Source: Limnochordia bacterium
Lineage (GTDB): Bacteria > Bacillota > Limnochordia > Darwinibacteriales > DTU012
NCBI GenBank assembly: GCA_007116995.1
Contig: SKHL01000325.1
Location: 1-6,279, forward strand
Direction: 5' to 3'
DNA: 6,279 nt
Shown here: positions 1 through 6,119 of the stretch, piece after piece
Layout of the letters: the number at the start of each line of letters is the position of its first letter
Position numbering within the stretch: the first letter of the stretch is position 1
Notes under the pieces: generated by a model
The model's database searches: none
What the model was told of the DNA's origin: nothing
What the model saw: the letters and a program-made list of their open reading frames with translations, nothing else
Translations under genes and position numbers: made by a program

Positions 1-1610
1 TACTTTTCAATTAACATGGCTAGTGTTCGCTCATAGCATCCAATAGACGTACGATGAATAATAATCGGCCTTTGATTTTCTCCATTTTTATCGACATAGG
101 CCAGGTCAAATCGATCTGCTAATGAAAAATCGATCTGCACTGTGATGATCGTATCCTCTTTTCCATGAACATTCTTTGCTTGAATATCCAATTTAGGACC
201 ATAAAATGCTGCTTCTCCTTCAGCCTCCTGGTAATCCAAGTCCAGATGGTCTAAAATATCCTTCATTTGTTTCTGAGTGGTTTCCCACGTTTCTGGATCG
301 CCAATATACTTCTCCCGGTTGGCCGGATCCCACTTGGAAAACCGATACCAGATGTCCTCAGTTAATCCTAATGTATCCATCATATAATTAATTAAATCGA
401 TTACTCCACGAAATTCATTCTCAAGTTGCTCCGGAGTACAGAGCAGGTGGCCTTCGGATATGGTAAACTGACGAACCCGAATCAACCCATGCATCTCACC
501 GGAAGACTCATTCCGAAACAGTGTCGATGTTTCGCCATAACGAACTGGTAGATCTCGATAGCTTCTGGTTCTTGTCTTGAATATCTGAAATTGAAAGGGA
601 CAAGTCATTGGTCTTAGGGCTAGGACTTCTTGATCATTCTCCTCATCACCAATGATAAACATCCCATCTTTATAGTGTTGCCAATGTCCAGAGACTTCGT
701 AGAGATCCTTTTTCGCCATCAAGGGTGTCTTGGTTAATAAATACCCTCGATTCTCCTCCTCATCTTCCACAAAGCGCTGTAGGAGTTGGATTACCTTAGC
801 CCCTTTTGGCATTAAGATCGGAAAACCCTGCCCAATTATATCTACGGAGGTAAATAGTTCTAGCTCTCGGCCTAGTTTATTGTGATCCCGCTTCTTTGCC
901 TCTTCTAATTGAATAAGATATTCATCTAACTGAACTTTTTTCACAAAAGCTGTCCCATAGATTCGCTGGAGCATCTCCCGCTTGGAATCACCTCGCCAAT
1001 AAGCGCCTGCTACATTTAGTAGTTTGAATGCCTTCACCCCACCGGTACGAGGCAGATGTGGTCCTCGACATAGATCGAAAAAGTCACCTTGTCGATAAAT
1101 GCTAATTTTTCCTTCTAGTTCACCAATTAACTCCTGTTTATACTTATCCTTTTCATCTCCAAATAGCCCTATGGCTTGTTCAAGCGAAAGCTCCTGCCTC
1201 TCAATCGGCAAATTTTCTTTAATAATCTTATTCATTTCTTGTTCAATCTTAACTAAGTCCTCCGGTGTAAGAGAGTGGCCAATATCGAAGTCATAATAAA
1301 ACCCTGCTTCGATGGTAGGTCCAATGGCTAATTTGGCCTCCGGCCATAGCCGAAGCACCGCTTGGGCCATAATGTGTGCCGTTGTGTGCCGTAACACCTC
1401 TAAGCCTTCTTTTTGATCTAACGTAACAACAGAGAAGTCTCCATCGCTATCAAACCTATGACTTAAATCTACCTTTTTCCCATTGTATGTGGCACAGGCA
1501 GCGGCTTTGGCCAATCTAGGACTAATGTCATAGGCCACGTCATGGGCTGTTACTCCCGAATCCATCTCTCGAACAGAACCATCAGGTAATTGCAGTTTAA
1601 TTTGATTCAC
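1..1610 (-). CDS. thrS: Threonyl-tRNA synthetase, 3' end cut by window edge
   Basis: Cytoplasmic class II aminoacyl-tRNA synthetase that charges tRNA-Thr. The first 536 codons are present; the family is usually about 640 residues, so the C-terminal anticodon-binding domain is off the left edge. An N-terminal TGS domain (about 1-61) is followed by the editing domain, with HTTAH (H75, H79) and CRGPH (C181, H185) supplying the four residues known from the E. coli editing site. The catalytic core starts near residue 245. It has the motif 2 arginine R366 and the three zinc ligands C337, H388 and H519, which match E. coli C334, H385 and H511. The core is a variant type: TCPFQFQ replaces the usual NCPGH stretch, and TISEGH replaces TQDDAH. 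The start is GTG at 1610, which gives the usual MNQIKLQLPDGSVRE opening; another in-frame GTG at 1619 is only one base from the Shine-Dalgarno. The gene is controlled by the T-box leader just upstream. Identity is near certain. Confidence 0.97.
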   Translation of the reverse strand, partial: MNQIKLQLPDGSVREMDSGVTAHDVAYDISPRLAKAAACATYNGKKVDLSHRFDSDGDFSVVTLDQKEGLEVLRHTTAHIMAQAVLRLWPEAKLAIGPTIEAGFYYDFDIGHSLTPEDLVKIEQEMNKIIKENLPIERQELSLEQAIGLFGDEKDKYKQELIGELEGKISIYRQGDFFDLCRGPHLPRTGGVKAFKLLNVAGAYWRGDSKREMLQRIYGTAFVKKVQLDEYLIQLEEAKKRDHNKLGRELELFTSVDIIGQGFPILMPKGAKVIQLLQRFVEDEEENRGYLLTKTPLMAKKDLYEVSGHWQHYKDGMFIIGDEENDQEVLALRPMTCPFQFQIFKTRTRSYRDLPVRYGETSTLFRNESSGEMHGLIRVRQFTISEGHLLCTPEQLENEFRGVIDLINYMMDTLGLTEDIWYRFSKWDPANREKYIGDPETWETTQKQMKDILDHLDLDYQEAEGEAAFYGPKLDIQAKNVHGKEDTIITVQIDFSLADRFDLAYVDKNGENQRPIIIHRTSIGCYERTLAMLIEK

Positions 1611-1620
1611 CCTAATCACG

Positions 1621-1626
1621 CTCCTC
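1621..1626 (-). promoter_or_regulatory. Ribosome binding site of thrS
   Basis: GAGGAG on the minus strand, 10 bases before the GTG start at 1610. It decides the start: the other in-frame GTG (first base 1619) lies one base from this site, too close for initiation. It sits downstream of the T-box terminator, so it is transcribed only when the leader reads through. Confidence 0.7.
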
Positions 1627-1641
1627 GTTAAAATTGAGAAC

Positions 1642-1671
1642 AAAAAAACCTCATCCCACTATGGGACGAGG
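1642..1671 (-). terminator. T-box-controlled intrinsic terminator
   Basis: On the minus strand CCTCGTCCCA, a 3-base loop TAG, then TGGGATGAGG form a 10-base-pair stem with one G-U pair, followed directly by seven T residues (1648-1642). The 5' arm CTCGTCCCA is also the 3' arm of the antiterminator, so the two structures exclude each other. This is the classical transcriptional T-box switch: uncharged tRNA-Thr favours read-through into thrS. Confidence 0.93.
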
Positions 1672-1894
1672 ATACTCGCGGTTCCACCCAATTTGGCTAA
1701 GAAGATACGTTAGCCCAACTCACAGTTGCCGATAACGGATGCCCCGGTTGCGCTTACTAAAAATGTTCAACGCACAGCTTAGAGGTGGTTTTCTCGTAAC
1801 TAATACCTTAAAGAAGCTTTCAGCCTTCGGCTTCTTCTCTCTGAAAAGAATGTTTACGATACTCGTCCTCGTCAATGCCTTTGCCATTATTTAT
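1642..1894 (-). ncRNA. Threonine T-box riboswitch leader of thrS
   Basis: Cis-acting leader that senses uncharged tRNA-Thr. The T-box core GGGTGGAACCGCGA lies at 1689-1676. Its UGGA bulge would pair with a tRNA end UCCA, that is a U discriminator base. The antiterminator pairs TGGG with CCCA and CGAG with CTCG across 1690-1662. Stem I is recognisable: helix GAGG (1870-1867) with CCTC (1785-1782), helix CGTAA (1858-1854) with TTACG (1799-1795), and between them a specifier loop with AGTA on the 5' side and AGAAAACCA on the 3' side. The specifier codon ACC (Thr) is at 1789-1787, followed by the usual purine A1786. A distal Stem I hairpin (GAAGAAGC with GCTTCTTT) lies above. A Stem III candidate pairs CGTTA (1737-1733) with TAACG (1712-1708) and holds an inner CAACT/AGTTG hairpin. 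The 5' end at 1894 is estimated from the promoter. Confidence 0.95.
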
Positions 1895-1900
1895 ATTTTT

Positions 1901-1929
1901 ATCATAAGAAAAAAAACTGACTTTGTCAA
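1901..1929 (-). promoter_or_regulatory. Sigma-A promoter of thrS T-box leader
   Basis: On the minus strand a perfect -35 TTGACA (1929-1924), a 17-base spacer containing eight consecutive T, and -10 TATGAT (1906-1901, one mismatch from TATAAT). Transcription should start near 1894, giving a leader of about 285 bases before the thrS start. The -35 begins five bases after the DUF445 stop codon, and no terminator separates the two genes, so upstream transcripts could also enter the T-box. Confidence 0.9.
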
Positions 1930-1934
1930 GGGTT

Positions 1935-2546
1935 TTATCTAAATAGCCACAATAAAAAACCCGTTTGCAGTAGACCAATTAAAAACCCTAACAAAGCCCC
2001 TAGTAACTCGATAAATTTCAATTCCTGACTGGCGATTCCCTTAATTAGTCCTTCTAATTCATCAAGATCAAATGACTGGATTTTAGTCTCTACTAGTTCT
2101 CCGAAACGGACTTCCTCCCTCAGCTTGTCCATAGTAGAATCGGCCACTTGGGTAATAACCCGAGCCGATTCCTTACTAACAGCGTCCTGTACGAAATCAC
2201 GAACAAGTGCTTTCACGTTCTCGGGCAAGAACCTAGGTAGCATCTCCCTAAGACGGATATCAACATGGTTCACAATCGCATCTACAATATGCTCTTGATA
2301 ACCACCTTCTTTGAAGTGTGTTAGCACTTCATCCATGGGTAGTAGATTGTTATCCACCGTCTGGCCAACACTACGGGCTAAATCAGCTTTCCGCTTCGGC
2401 AACAAACCCAGGAATTGCCAGCCAAATATGGGAATCGTTACTGGAATCTTTGGCCAGAACAGCATTTTGATCGCGACCACGTTGGTCAGCCACCCGATTA
2501 AGCCTCCTATAATTGGCATCAGTAACAGTTCCCATGTTAATATCAT
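1935..2546 (-). CDS. DUF445 family small membrane protein
   Basis: Complete 203-residue protein of the DUF445 family (B. subtilis YheB is a longer member); the molecular function is not established. An N-terminal membrane segment (about 7-29) carries the family signature GGLIGWLTNVVAIKMLF. Then come a short loop with GLLPKRKADLA (47-57) and a largely helical, charged middle region (about 58-175). A C-terminal membrane segment (about 180-202) begins ELKFIELLGALLGFLIG, with the family's glycine spacing. This gives a hairpin topology, two membrane helices around a soluble helical domain. The ATG start at 2546 has AGAAGGA eight bases upstream. The gene begins 24 bases after the ytxC stop, so it is probably co-transcribed with it; the thrS promoter follows directly. 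Family assignment is strong. Any role beside ytxC and thrS is unknown. Confidence 0.9.
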   Translation of the reverse strand: MILTWELLLMPIIGGLIGWLTNVVAIKMLFWPKIPVTIPIFGWQFLGLLPKRKADLARSVGQTVDNNLLPMDEVLTHFKEGGYQEHIVDAIVNHVDIRLREMLPRFLPENVKALVRDFVQDAVSKESARVITQVADSTMDKLREEVRFGELVETKIQSFDLDELEGLIKGIASQELKFIELLGALLGFLIGLLQTGFLLWLFR

Positions 2547-2570
2547 GTTTATTTTCCTTCTACTACAAAG

Positions 2571-3380
2571 TTAGGATCGCCTATTGTGATACGGCTCTTC
2601 ATCATTATTATAACAGATTGAGCACCCAGAGCACAAGGATACTCTATTATCAAAAATACTCATAATCGTTTTAGAAACATGATTATTCTTATGTGCATGG
2701 AGTACTATCTGATTTGGTGCAACCGTAATTAAGGCACTGATTAACAAGTCCTCGTAATCTAACTCGTTATTCCCTATTTCTAGGATAATACCTTCTAAAT
2801 ATTGGGTTTTTATGATCTCTCCCTTTGCATCAATTAGTTTAAAACCACCACTATCCTCGAGTACAATATTCACTAAATATATTTTTGGTTCCTGGAGTTC
2901 AACAAAATACCGTAATAACTTAATAAACTCCTGGTACTCCTGATCAATCAAAAACGCATCTACCGCTTTATCTAACGTGGTGCGTAAAAATAACCAATAA
3001 TCTTTTATGCGAAAACGAACAAACCCTTCTATCACTAAGAGATCACACATGGCTAGGTGTTCATCTAACGCTCTGCAGATATATGGGTAGTAACTATGGG
3101 CATTCCGCTTTAGATCAGTAGATACATGTGATAGGATCTGATCTTGTTCTTCTTTATCAAAATACCCATAATGGGTATGGATCATTCGTCTTATCCATGT
3201 ATTCTGTAACTCATCTAAAATAATCCTAGCTATCAGGTGAGTGAGCCCTCCTGATGGCTCAATTTCTAAGAAAGCATAGCTTCCCTGATCTGTCTGTTTG
3301 ATTAAAGAGAACTCTTCTTTTAGCCGTTCTCTGAGCGGTTTAACTGTAAACTTACTAACCCCGATTAGTACTGACGGCAT
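2571..3380 (-). CDS. ytxC: YtxC-like sporulation protein
   Basis: Complete 269-residue protein resembling the YtxC family, annotated as sporulation-associated; no biochemical activity is established. The most recognisable segment is LVIEGFVRFRIKDYW (about 115-129). The first 60 residues look like a mixed alpha/beta domain, the middle is helical, and the C-terminal third looks like a beta/alpha unit ending in CSGCSIC (C250, C253, C256), a possible metal-binding cluster. There is no signal peptide or membrane helix, so it is probably cytoplasmic. The start ATG has a consensus AGGAGG (3394-3389) eight bases upstream. In B. subtilis ytxC also lies next to thrS, which supports the call; here a DUF445 gene sits between them. 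It follows the NHEJ genes after 70 bases with no visible terminator. Family call good; function unknown. Confidence 0.88.
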   Translation of the reverse strand: MPSVLIGVSKFTVKPLRERLKEEFSLIKQTDQGSYAFLEIEPSGGLTHLIARIILDELQNTWIRRMIHTHYGYFDKEEQDQILSHVSTDLKRNAHSYYPYICRALDEHLAMCDLLVIEGFVRFRIKDYWLFLRTTLDKAVDAFLIDQEYQEFIKLLRYFVELQEPKIYLVNIVLEDSGGFKLIDAKGEIIKTQYLEGIILEIGNNELDYEDLLISALITVAPNQIVLHAHKNNHVSKTIMSIFDNRVSLCSGCSICYNNDEEPYHNRRS

Positions 3381-3388
3381 GTGGTAAT

Positions 3389-3394
3389 CCTCCT
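3389..3394 (-). promoter_or_regulatory. Strong ribosome binding site of ytxC
   Basis: AGGAGG on the minus strand, eight bases before the ATG at 3380; the best Shine-Dalgarno match in the window. It lies in a purine-rich run beginning near 3408. It supports efficient independent initiation of ytxC rather than coupling to the polymerase gene. Confidence 0.85.
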
Positions 3395-3408
3395 CTTCCT
3401 CTATCTCT

Positions 3409-3436
3409 AGTATATGTGAAGTCTAAACTGGTATTC
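3409..3436 (-). promoter_or_regulatory. Possible sigma-E-like sporulation promoter before ytxC
   Basis: On the minus strand CATATACT (3416-3409) resembles the sigma-E -10 consensus CATACAMT at seven of eight positions. GAATACC (3436-3430) matches the first five positions of the -35 consensus KMATATT. The spacer is 13 bases, slightly shorter than the usual 14-15. A mother-cell promoter would fit a sporulation gene, but such short matches arise easily by chance. No convincing sigma-A promoter is visible in the same gap. Confidence 0.2.
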
Positions 3437-3450
3437 GCACTCAATACTAT

Positions 3451-4353
3451 CTAGATCTGGTTCATCATAGGTAGTATGTGGCTTAGGTTCTGCAAGTCGG
3501 TTAGAACTGGTGCGAATAAGTCACCCTGCTGTTGAATGCGATTAGGCACATTTTCAATAATAAAATCACCAGGATGCACACTTGGTAACTCCTCCCATGT
3601 AATGGGAGTAGAAACTGGAGCTCCTGGCAAGGGTCGTGGACTATAGACTCCAGCAATGGTTTTATTGGCCAGATTTTGGAGATGATCAATGTAAACTCCT
3701 GTGCGATTCTTAATCAAGCGTTCGTTGGTTACCTGCTTTGGATAGAAATTTATCAGAAGTTGACCAATAAATTCCACTAGGCGACTGGTTTGAGAAAATG
3801 TGTAGGAAGGTTGCAGAGGTATGTAGATGTGTATTCCCGTAGCGCCAGACGTCTTAGGATAGCCTCGTAACTTTAACTGTTCCAGAATAACCTTAGTATA
3901 AAGCGCTACCTCCACAGCTTCGTCAAACCCCTGTGGTGCAGTGGGATCTAAATCAATAACGGCAAAACTAGGTATTTTGGGTGCGTGGTCGCAGTATGTA
4001 GCAGGATGAAATTCAATGGCTGATTGGTTTGCCATCCAGATTAGTGTGGCCGAGTTGTTAACCAAGATATATTCAGTTTCCTTATCATCCCCTGGAATTA
4101 TAACAGTCTCTACCCACTCAGGTGCATATTCTGGGCAGTTTTTTTGATAGAATCCCGTTTCCGTCACACCTTTAGGATAACGAGTAATGGTCATCGGTCG
4201 ATTGCGCCAGTAAGGCAACGTTAAATCTGACATCTTAAGATGATATTCCATTAATTGCGCTTTGGTAACGCCAATATCAGGCCAGATTACCTTATCTAGA
4301 TTCGTCAATCTCACATCCCTACCATCAACCTTAACATGTCTATCGATATCCAC
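3451..4353 (-). CDS. ligD: LigD-type NHEJ polymerase/primase domain protein
   Basis: Complete 300-residue stand-alone polymerase domain of the archaeo-eukaryotic primase superfamily. In bacterial NHEJ this domain adds a few (ribo)nucleotides to broken DNA ends before ligation. All catalytic features are visible: the first metal motif DLDP (D134, D136), the second SGATGIHIYIPL (S169, G173, H175), and the third VYIDHLQN (D223), followed by the KTIAGVYSPRP stretch (about 232-242). The N-terminal part has the familiar LTNLDKVIWPD and RPMTITRYPKG stretches. The start is GTG at 4353, with GAGGTG five bases upstream overlapping the ligase stop codon, so translation is probably coupled. It lies in the same reading frame as the ligase, separated by TGA GGT GAG TAA. 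Length is close to the polymerase half of B. subtilis LigD. The stop is TAG at 3453-3451. Confidence 0.95.
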   Translation of the reverse strand: MDIDRHVKVDGRDVRLTNLDKVIWPDIGVTKAQLMEYHLKMSDLTLPYWRNRPMTITRYPKGVTETGFYQKNCPEYAPEWVETVIIPGDDKETEYILVNNSATLIWMANQSAIEFHPATYCDHAPKIPSFAVIDLDPTAPQGFDEAVEVALYTKVILEQLKLRGYPKTSGATGIHIYIPLQPSYTFSQTSRLVEFIGQLLINFYPKQVTNERLIKNRTGVYIDHLQNLANKTIAGVYSPRPLPGAPVSTPITWEELPSVHPGDFIIENVPNRIQQQGDLFAPVLTDLQNLSHILPMMNQI

Positions 4354-4362
4354 TTACTCACC

Positions 4363-5301
4363 TCATTTCTGAGCTTCCCCCAGTAGTTCGCAGTCAGCTA
4401 AAGACAGGTCACTACGTAACCCGAGAAAGCTTGGCTGACGCAAACGTCTATCTCTAGTAAATTCAAGATACTCAATCCGACCCACTAAAATCGGTTCAAT
4501 CCATACTCTGGATAATACACCAGAAGGCATCTCCTTCATGGGACAGCTATCGCGCAGGATCTGTTGGAACCCGTTATAGAGAATCTTACTATCTTGATCA
4601 GAAAAACCAGTACCCACATTACCGATATAAATCAACTCTCCCTCAAAATGTTGTGCTAAATAAAGGGACTTAAACCCCCTACTTGATCTTGGTAGATATC
4701 CAACAATAATCGCGTTCAGCTGCCGGCGGTGCTTTAGCTTTAACCAATCCTTACTACGAGTACCTGGGAAATACAGGCTTGTTTTTCGCTTGGCCATAAT
4801 CCCTTCAAGTCCTTGTGAGCCAGCTAGCTGATAAAATTCTCTACCTTGATCATTAACAGCGCGCGAACAACAAATTCGGCCTACCTGATCTTGTCCGCCT
4901 AACAAGGCACGTAATTCTTCTTGTCTTTGGACCAAAGGGAGCATACACAAGTTCTTGCTCTGCCAATATAGTACATCGAAGAGAATATAGGTAGCCAAAC
5001 TCTGAGCTGTCTTATGTTGCAGGGCAGAGAAATTCGGTTTCCCATGGCTATCAAGCACTACTAGCTCCCCATCAACAATAAATGGACCTGGTAACCCCTG
5101 CAAGTCCTGAACAATTTCTCTAAAACGTGGGGTTAATGTTTTATTATGGCGACTAGCTAAGCGCACAGACCCGTCATGATAAGCTAGGCACCGATATCCA
5201 TCCCACTTGAGTTCAAAAAGGAATTCTGGAGAATCAAAGGGTTCATCTGCATTCGTTGCAAGCATGGGCTGAAGTAAAGGCAATTCCAAGGTTTTATTCA
5301 C
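4363..5301 (-). CDS. ligD: ATP-dependent DNA ligase domain protein (NHEJ)
   Basis: Complete 312-residue ligase that seals DNA ends brought together by Ku, via a lysine-AMP intermediate. Nucleotidyltransferase motifs are in order: motif I KWDG with K32 as the adenylated lysine, motif Ia ASRHNK (49-54), motif III VDGELV (76-81), IIIa YILFDVLYW (105-113), motif IV EGIMAK (166-171) and motif V WLKLK (186-190). The rest (about 195-305) is the OB-fold domain, including VGYLPRSSRGFKSLYLA and YIGNVGTGF. There is no N-terminal DNA-binding domain and no phosphoesterase domain, so it is a minimal LigD-type ligase. The GTG start overlaps the ku stop as GTGA (5301-5298), implying translational coupling; a weak GAAGG lies about ten bases upstream. 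Ligase plus polymerase total 612 residues, close to B. subtilis LigD (about 611, ligase first). No key residue is missing. Confidence 0.95.
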   Translation of the reverse strand: MNKTLELPLLQPMLATNADEPFDSPEFLFELKWDGYRCLAYHDGSVRLASRHNKTLTPRFREIVQDLQGLPGPFIVDGELVVLDSHGKPNFSALQHKTAQSLATYILFDVLYWQSKNLCMLPLVQRQEELRALLGGQDQVGRICCSRAVNDQGREFYQLAGSQGLEGIMAKRKTSLYFPGTRSKDWLKLKHRRQLNAIIVGYLPRSSRGFKSLYLAQHFEGELIYIGNVGTGFSDQDSKILYNGFQQILRDSCPMKEMPSGVLSRVWIEPILVGRIEYLEFTRDRRLRQPSFLGLRSDLSLADCELLGEAQK

Positions 5302-6119
5302 CCGGTCGGCGCCTTCTTTCTAGTGTTTTTCTTCTTCTTATCTCGTGATGTTTGCTCTTGCGCTGCCTTGAGCGATGCTTCTAATGCAGCCATTAGATCT
5401 ACAACCTTTCCATCTTCAGGATTAGGAGCCACTTCTACAGCCTCTTTTCCCTGAATCTTCCGATCGATTAAATCAAGCAAAGCCTGACGATAATTATTTC
5501 TATATTTATCTGGCTCGAACTTAACACTAAGATTATCTACTAAGGAGGTAGCCATCTGTAATTCCTTATCAGCAACAGTCATCTCACTAATTTGAAGACC
5601 CTCAGGGGATCGAATTTCCGCTGGAAAAAAGATGGTTTCCATGGCTAACATCCCTTGAAACACTCGGATTACCGCTAATACTTGCTTTGAGCGAATAATT
5701 ATTCTAGCAACAGCAATTTTACCTGTTTGCTCCATGGCTTGCCTTAGTAGCTGATAGGCTTTTGTTCCGGTTTCAGCTGGCTCTAGAAAATAGGTCTTAT
5801 CGAAATAGATAGGATCAATCTGGTCTAAACTCACAAAGTCTACAATATCCACTGTTTTCGTGGCTTCAATTGCTACGCCTTCTAAATCCTGTTCAGCCAT
5901 AATCACATAGCGACCTTTAGCATACTCATACCCACGAACGATTTCCTTTGGTGATACCTCGGATTTACAAGTCGGACAAACTTTCTCATAACGGATCGGT
6001 GTATTACAGGGCTGGTGTAAATAATTAAATCGAACATCCTGCCGTTCTGTAGCGGTGTAGAGCTTAATCGGTATGTTCACTAACCCAAAGCTAATAGCCC
6101 CTTTCCACAAGCTTCGCAT
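5298..6119 (-). CDS. ku: Ku, DNA end-binding NHEJ protein
   Basis: Complete 273-residue bacterial Ku, which binds broken DNA ends as a homodimer and recruits LigD-type ligase. The N-terminus MRSLWKGAISFGLVNIPIKLY is the typical family opening and fixes the ATG start at 6119. A cysteine cluster C38, C48-P-T-C51 recalls the zinc-ribbon-like insertion of some bacterial Ku proteins. The central beta-barrel/bridge region includes YFLEP (about 110-114) and a segment near 125-175 (ARIIIRSKQ, METIFFPAEIR). The minimal C-terminal region (about 180-225) contains FEPDKYRNNYRQALLDLI. The protein ends in an extended basic tail (KKKKNTRKKAP), a DNA-binding feature of many bacterial Ku proteins. A Shine-Dalgarno GAAAGGGTGA (6133-6124) precedes the start. 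The stop overlaps the ligase start. First gene of the operon. Confidence 0.97.
   Translation of the reverse strand: MRSLWKGAISFGLVNIPIKLYTATERQDVRFNYLHQPCNTPIRYEKVCPTCKSEVSPKEIVRGYEYAKGRYVIMAEQDLEGVAIEATKTVDIVDFVSLDQIDPIYFDKTYFLEPAETGTKAYQLLRQAMEQTGKIAVARIIIRSKQVLAVIRVFQGMLAMETIFFPAEIRSPEGLQISEMTVADKELQMATSLVDNLSVKFEPDKYRNNYRQALLDLIDRKIQGKEAVEVAPNPEDGKVVDLMAALEASLKAAQEQTSRDKKKKNTRKKAPTG

Noticed and set aside
206..391. 61-codon plus-strand open frame
   Set aside because: Antisense to the thrS catalytic core; no independent support.
1099..1296. 65-codon plus-strand Ser-rich open frame
   Set aside because: Antisense to the thrS editing/linker region; low-complexity shadow of an undoubted gene.
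1739..1942. 67-codon plus-strand open frame with a hydrophobic end
   Set aside because: It lies antisense to the T-box leader and thrS promoter, whose conserved RNA elements fully explain the sequence. No recognisable protein and no good ribosome binding site.
2311..2574. 87-codon plus-strand open frame
   Set aside because: Antisense to the DUF445 gene, which has clear family motifs; composition looks like a shadow frame.
3430..3446. GTATT/AATAC inverted repeat after the polymerase stop as a terminator
   Set aside because: Only five base pairs with a seven-base loop and no T-tract on either strand.
3501..3689. 62-codon minus-strand open frame
   Set aside because: Out-of-frame overlap within the polymerase gene, whose catalytic motifs fix the true frame.
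4354..4365. Frameshift or pseudogene in a fused ligD
   Set aside because: The two halves are in the same frame, each is complete with all catalytic motifs, and the second has its own GTG start and ribosome binding site, so two functional genes are more likely than a broken one.
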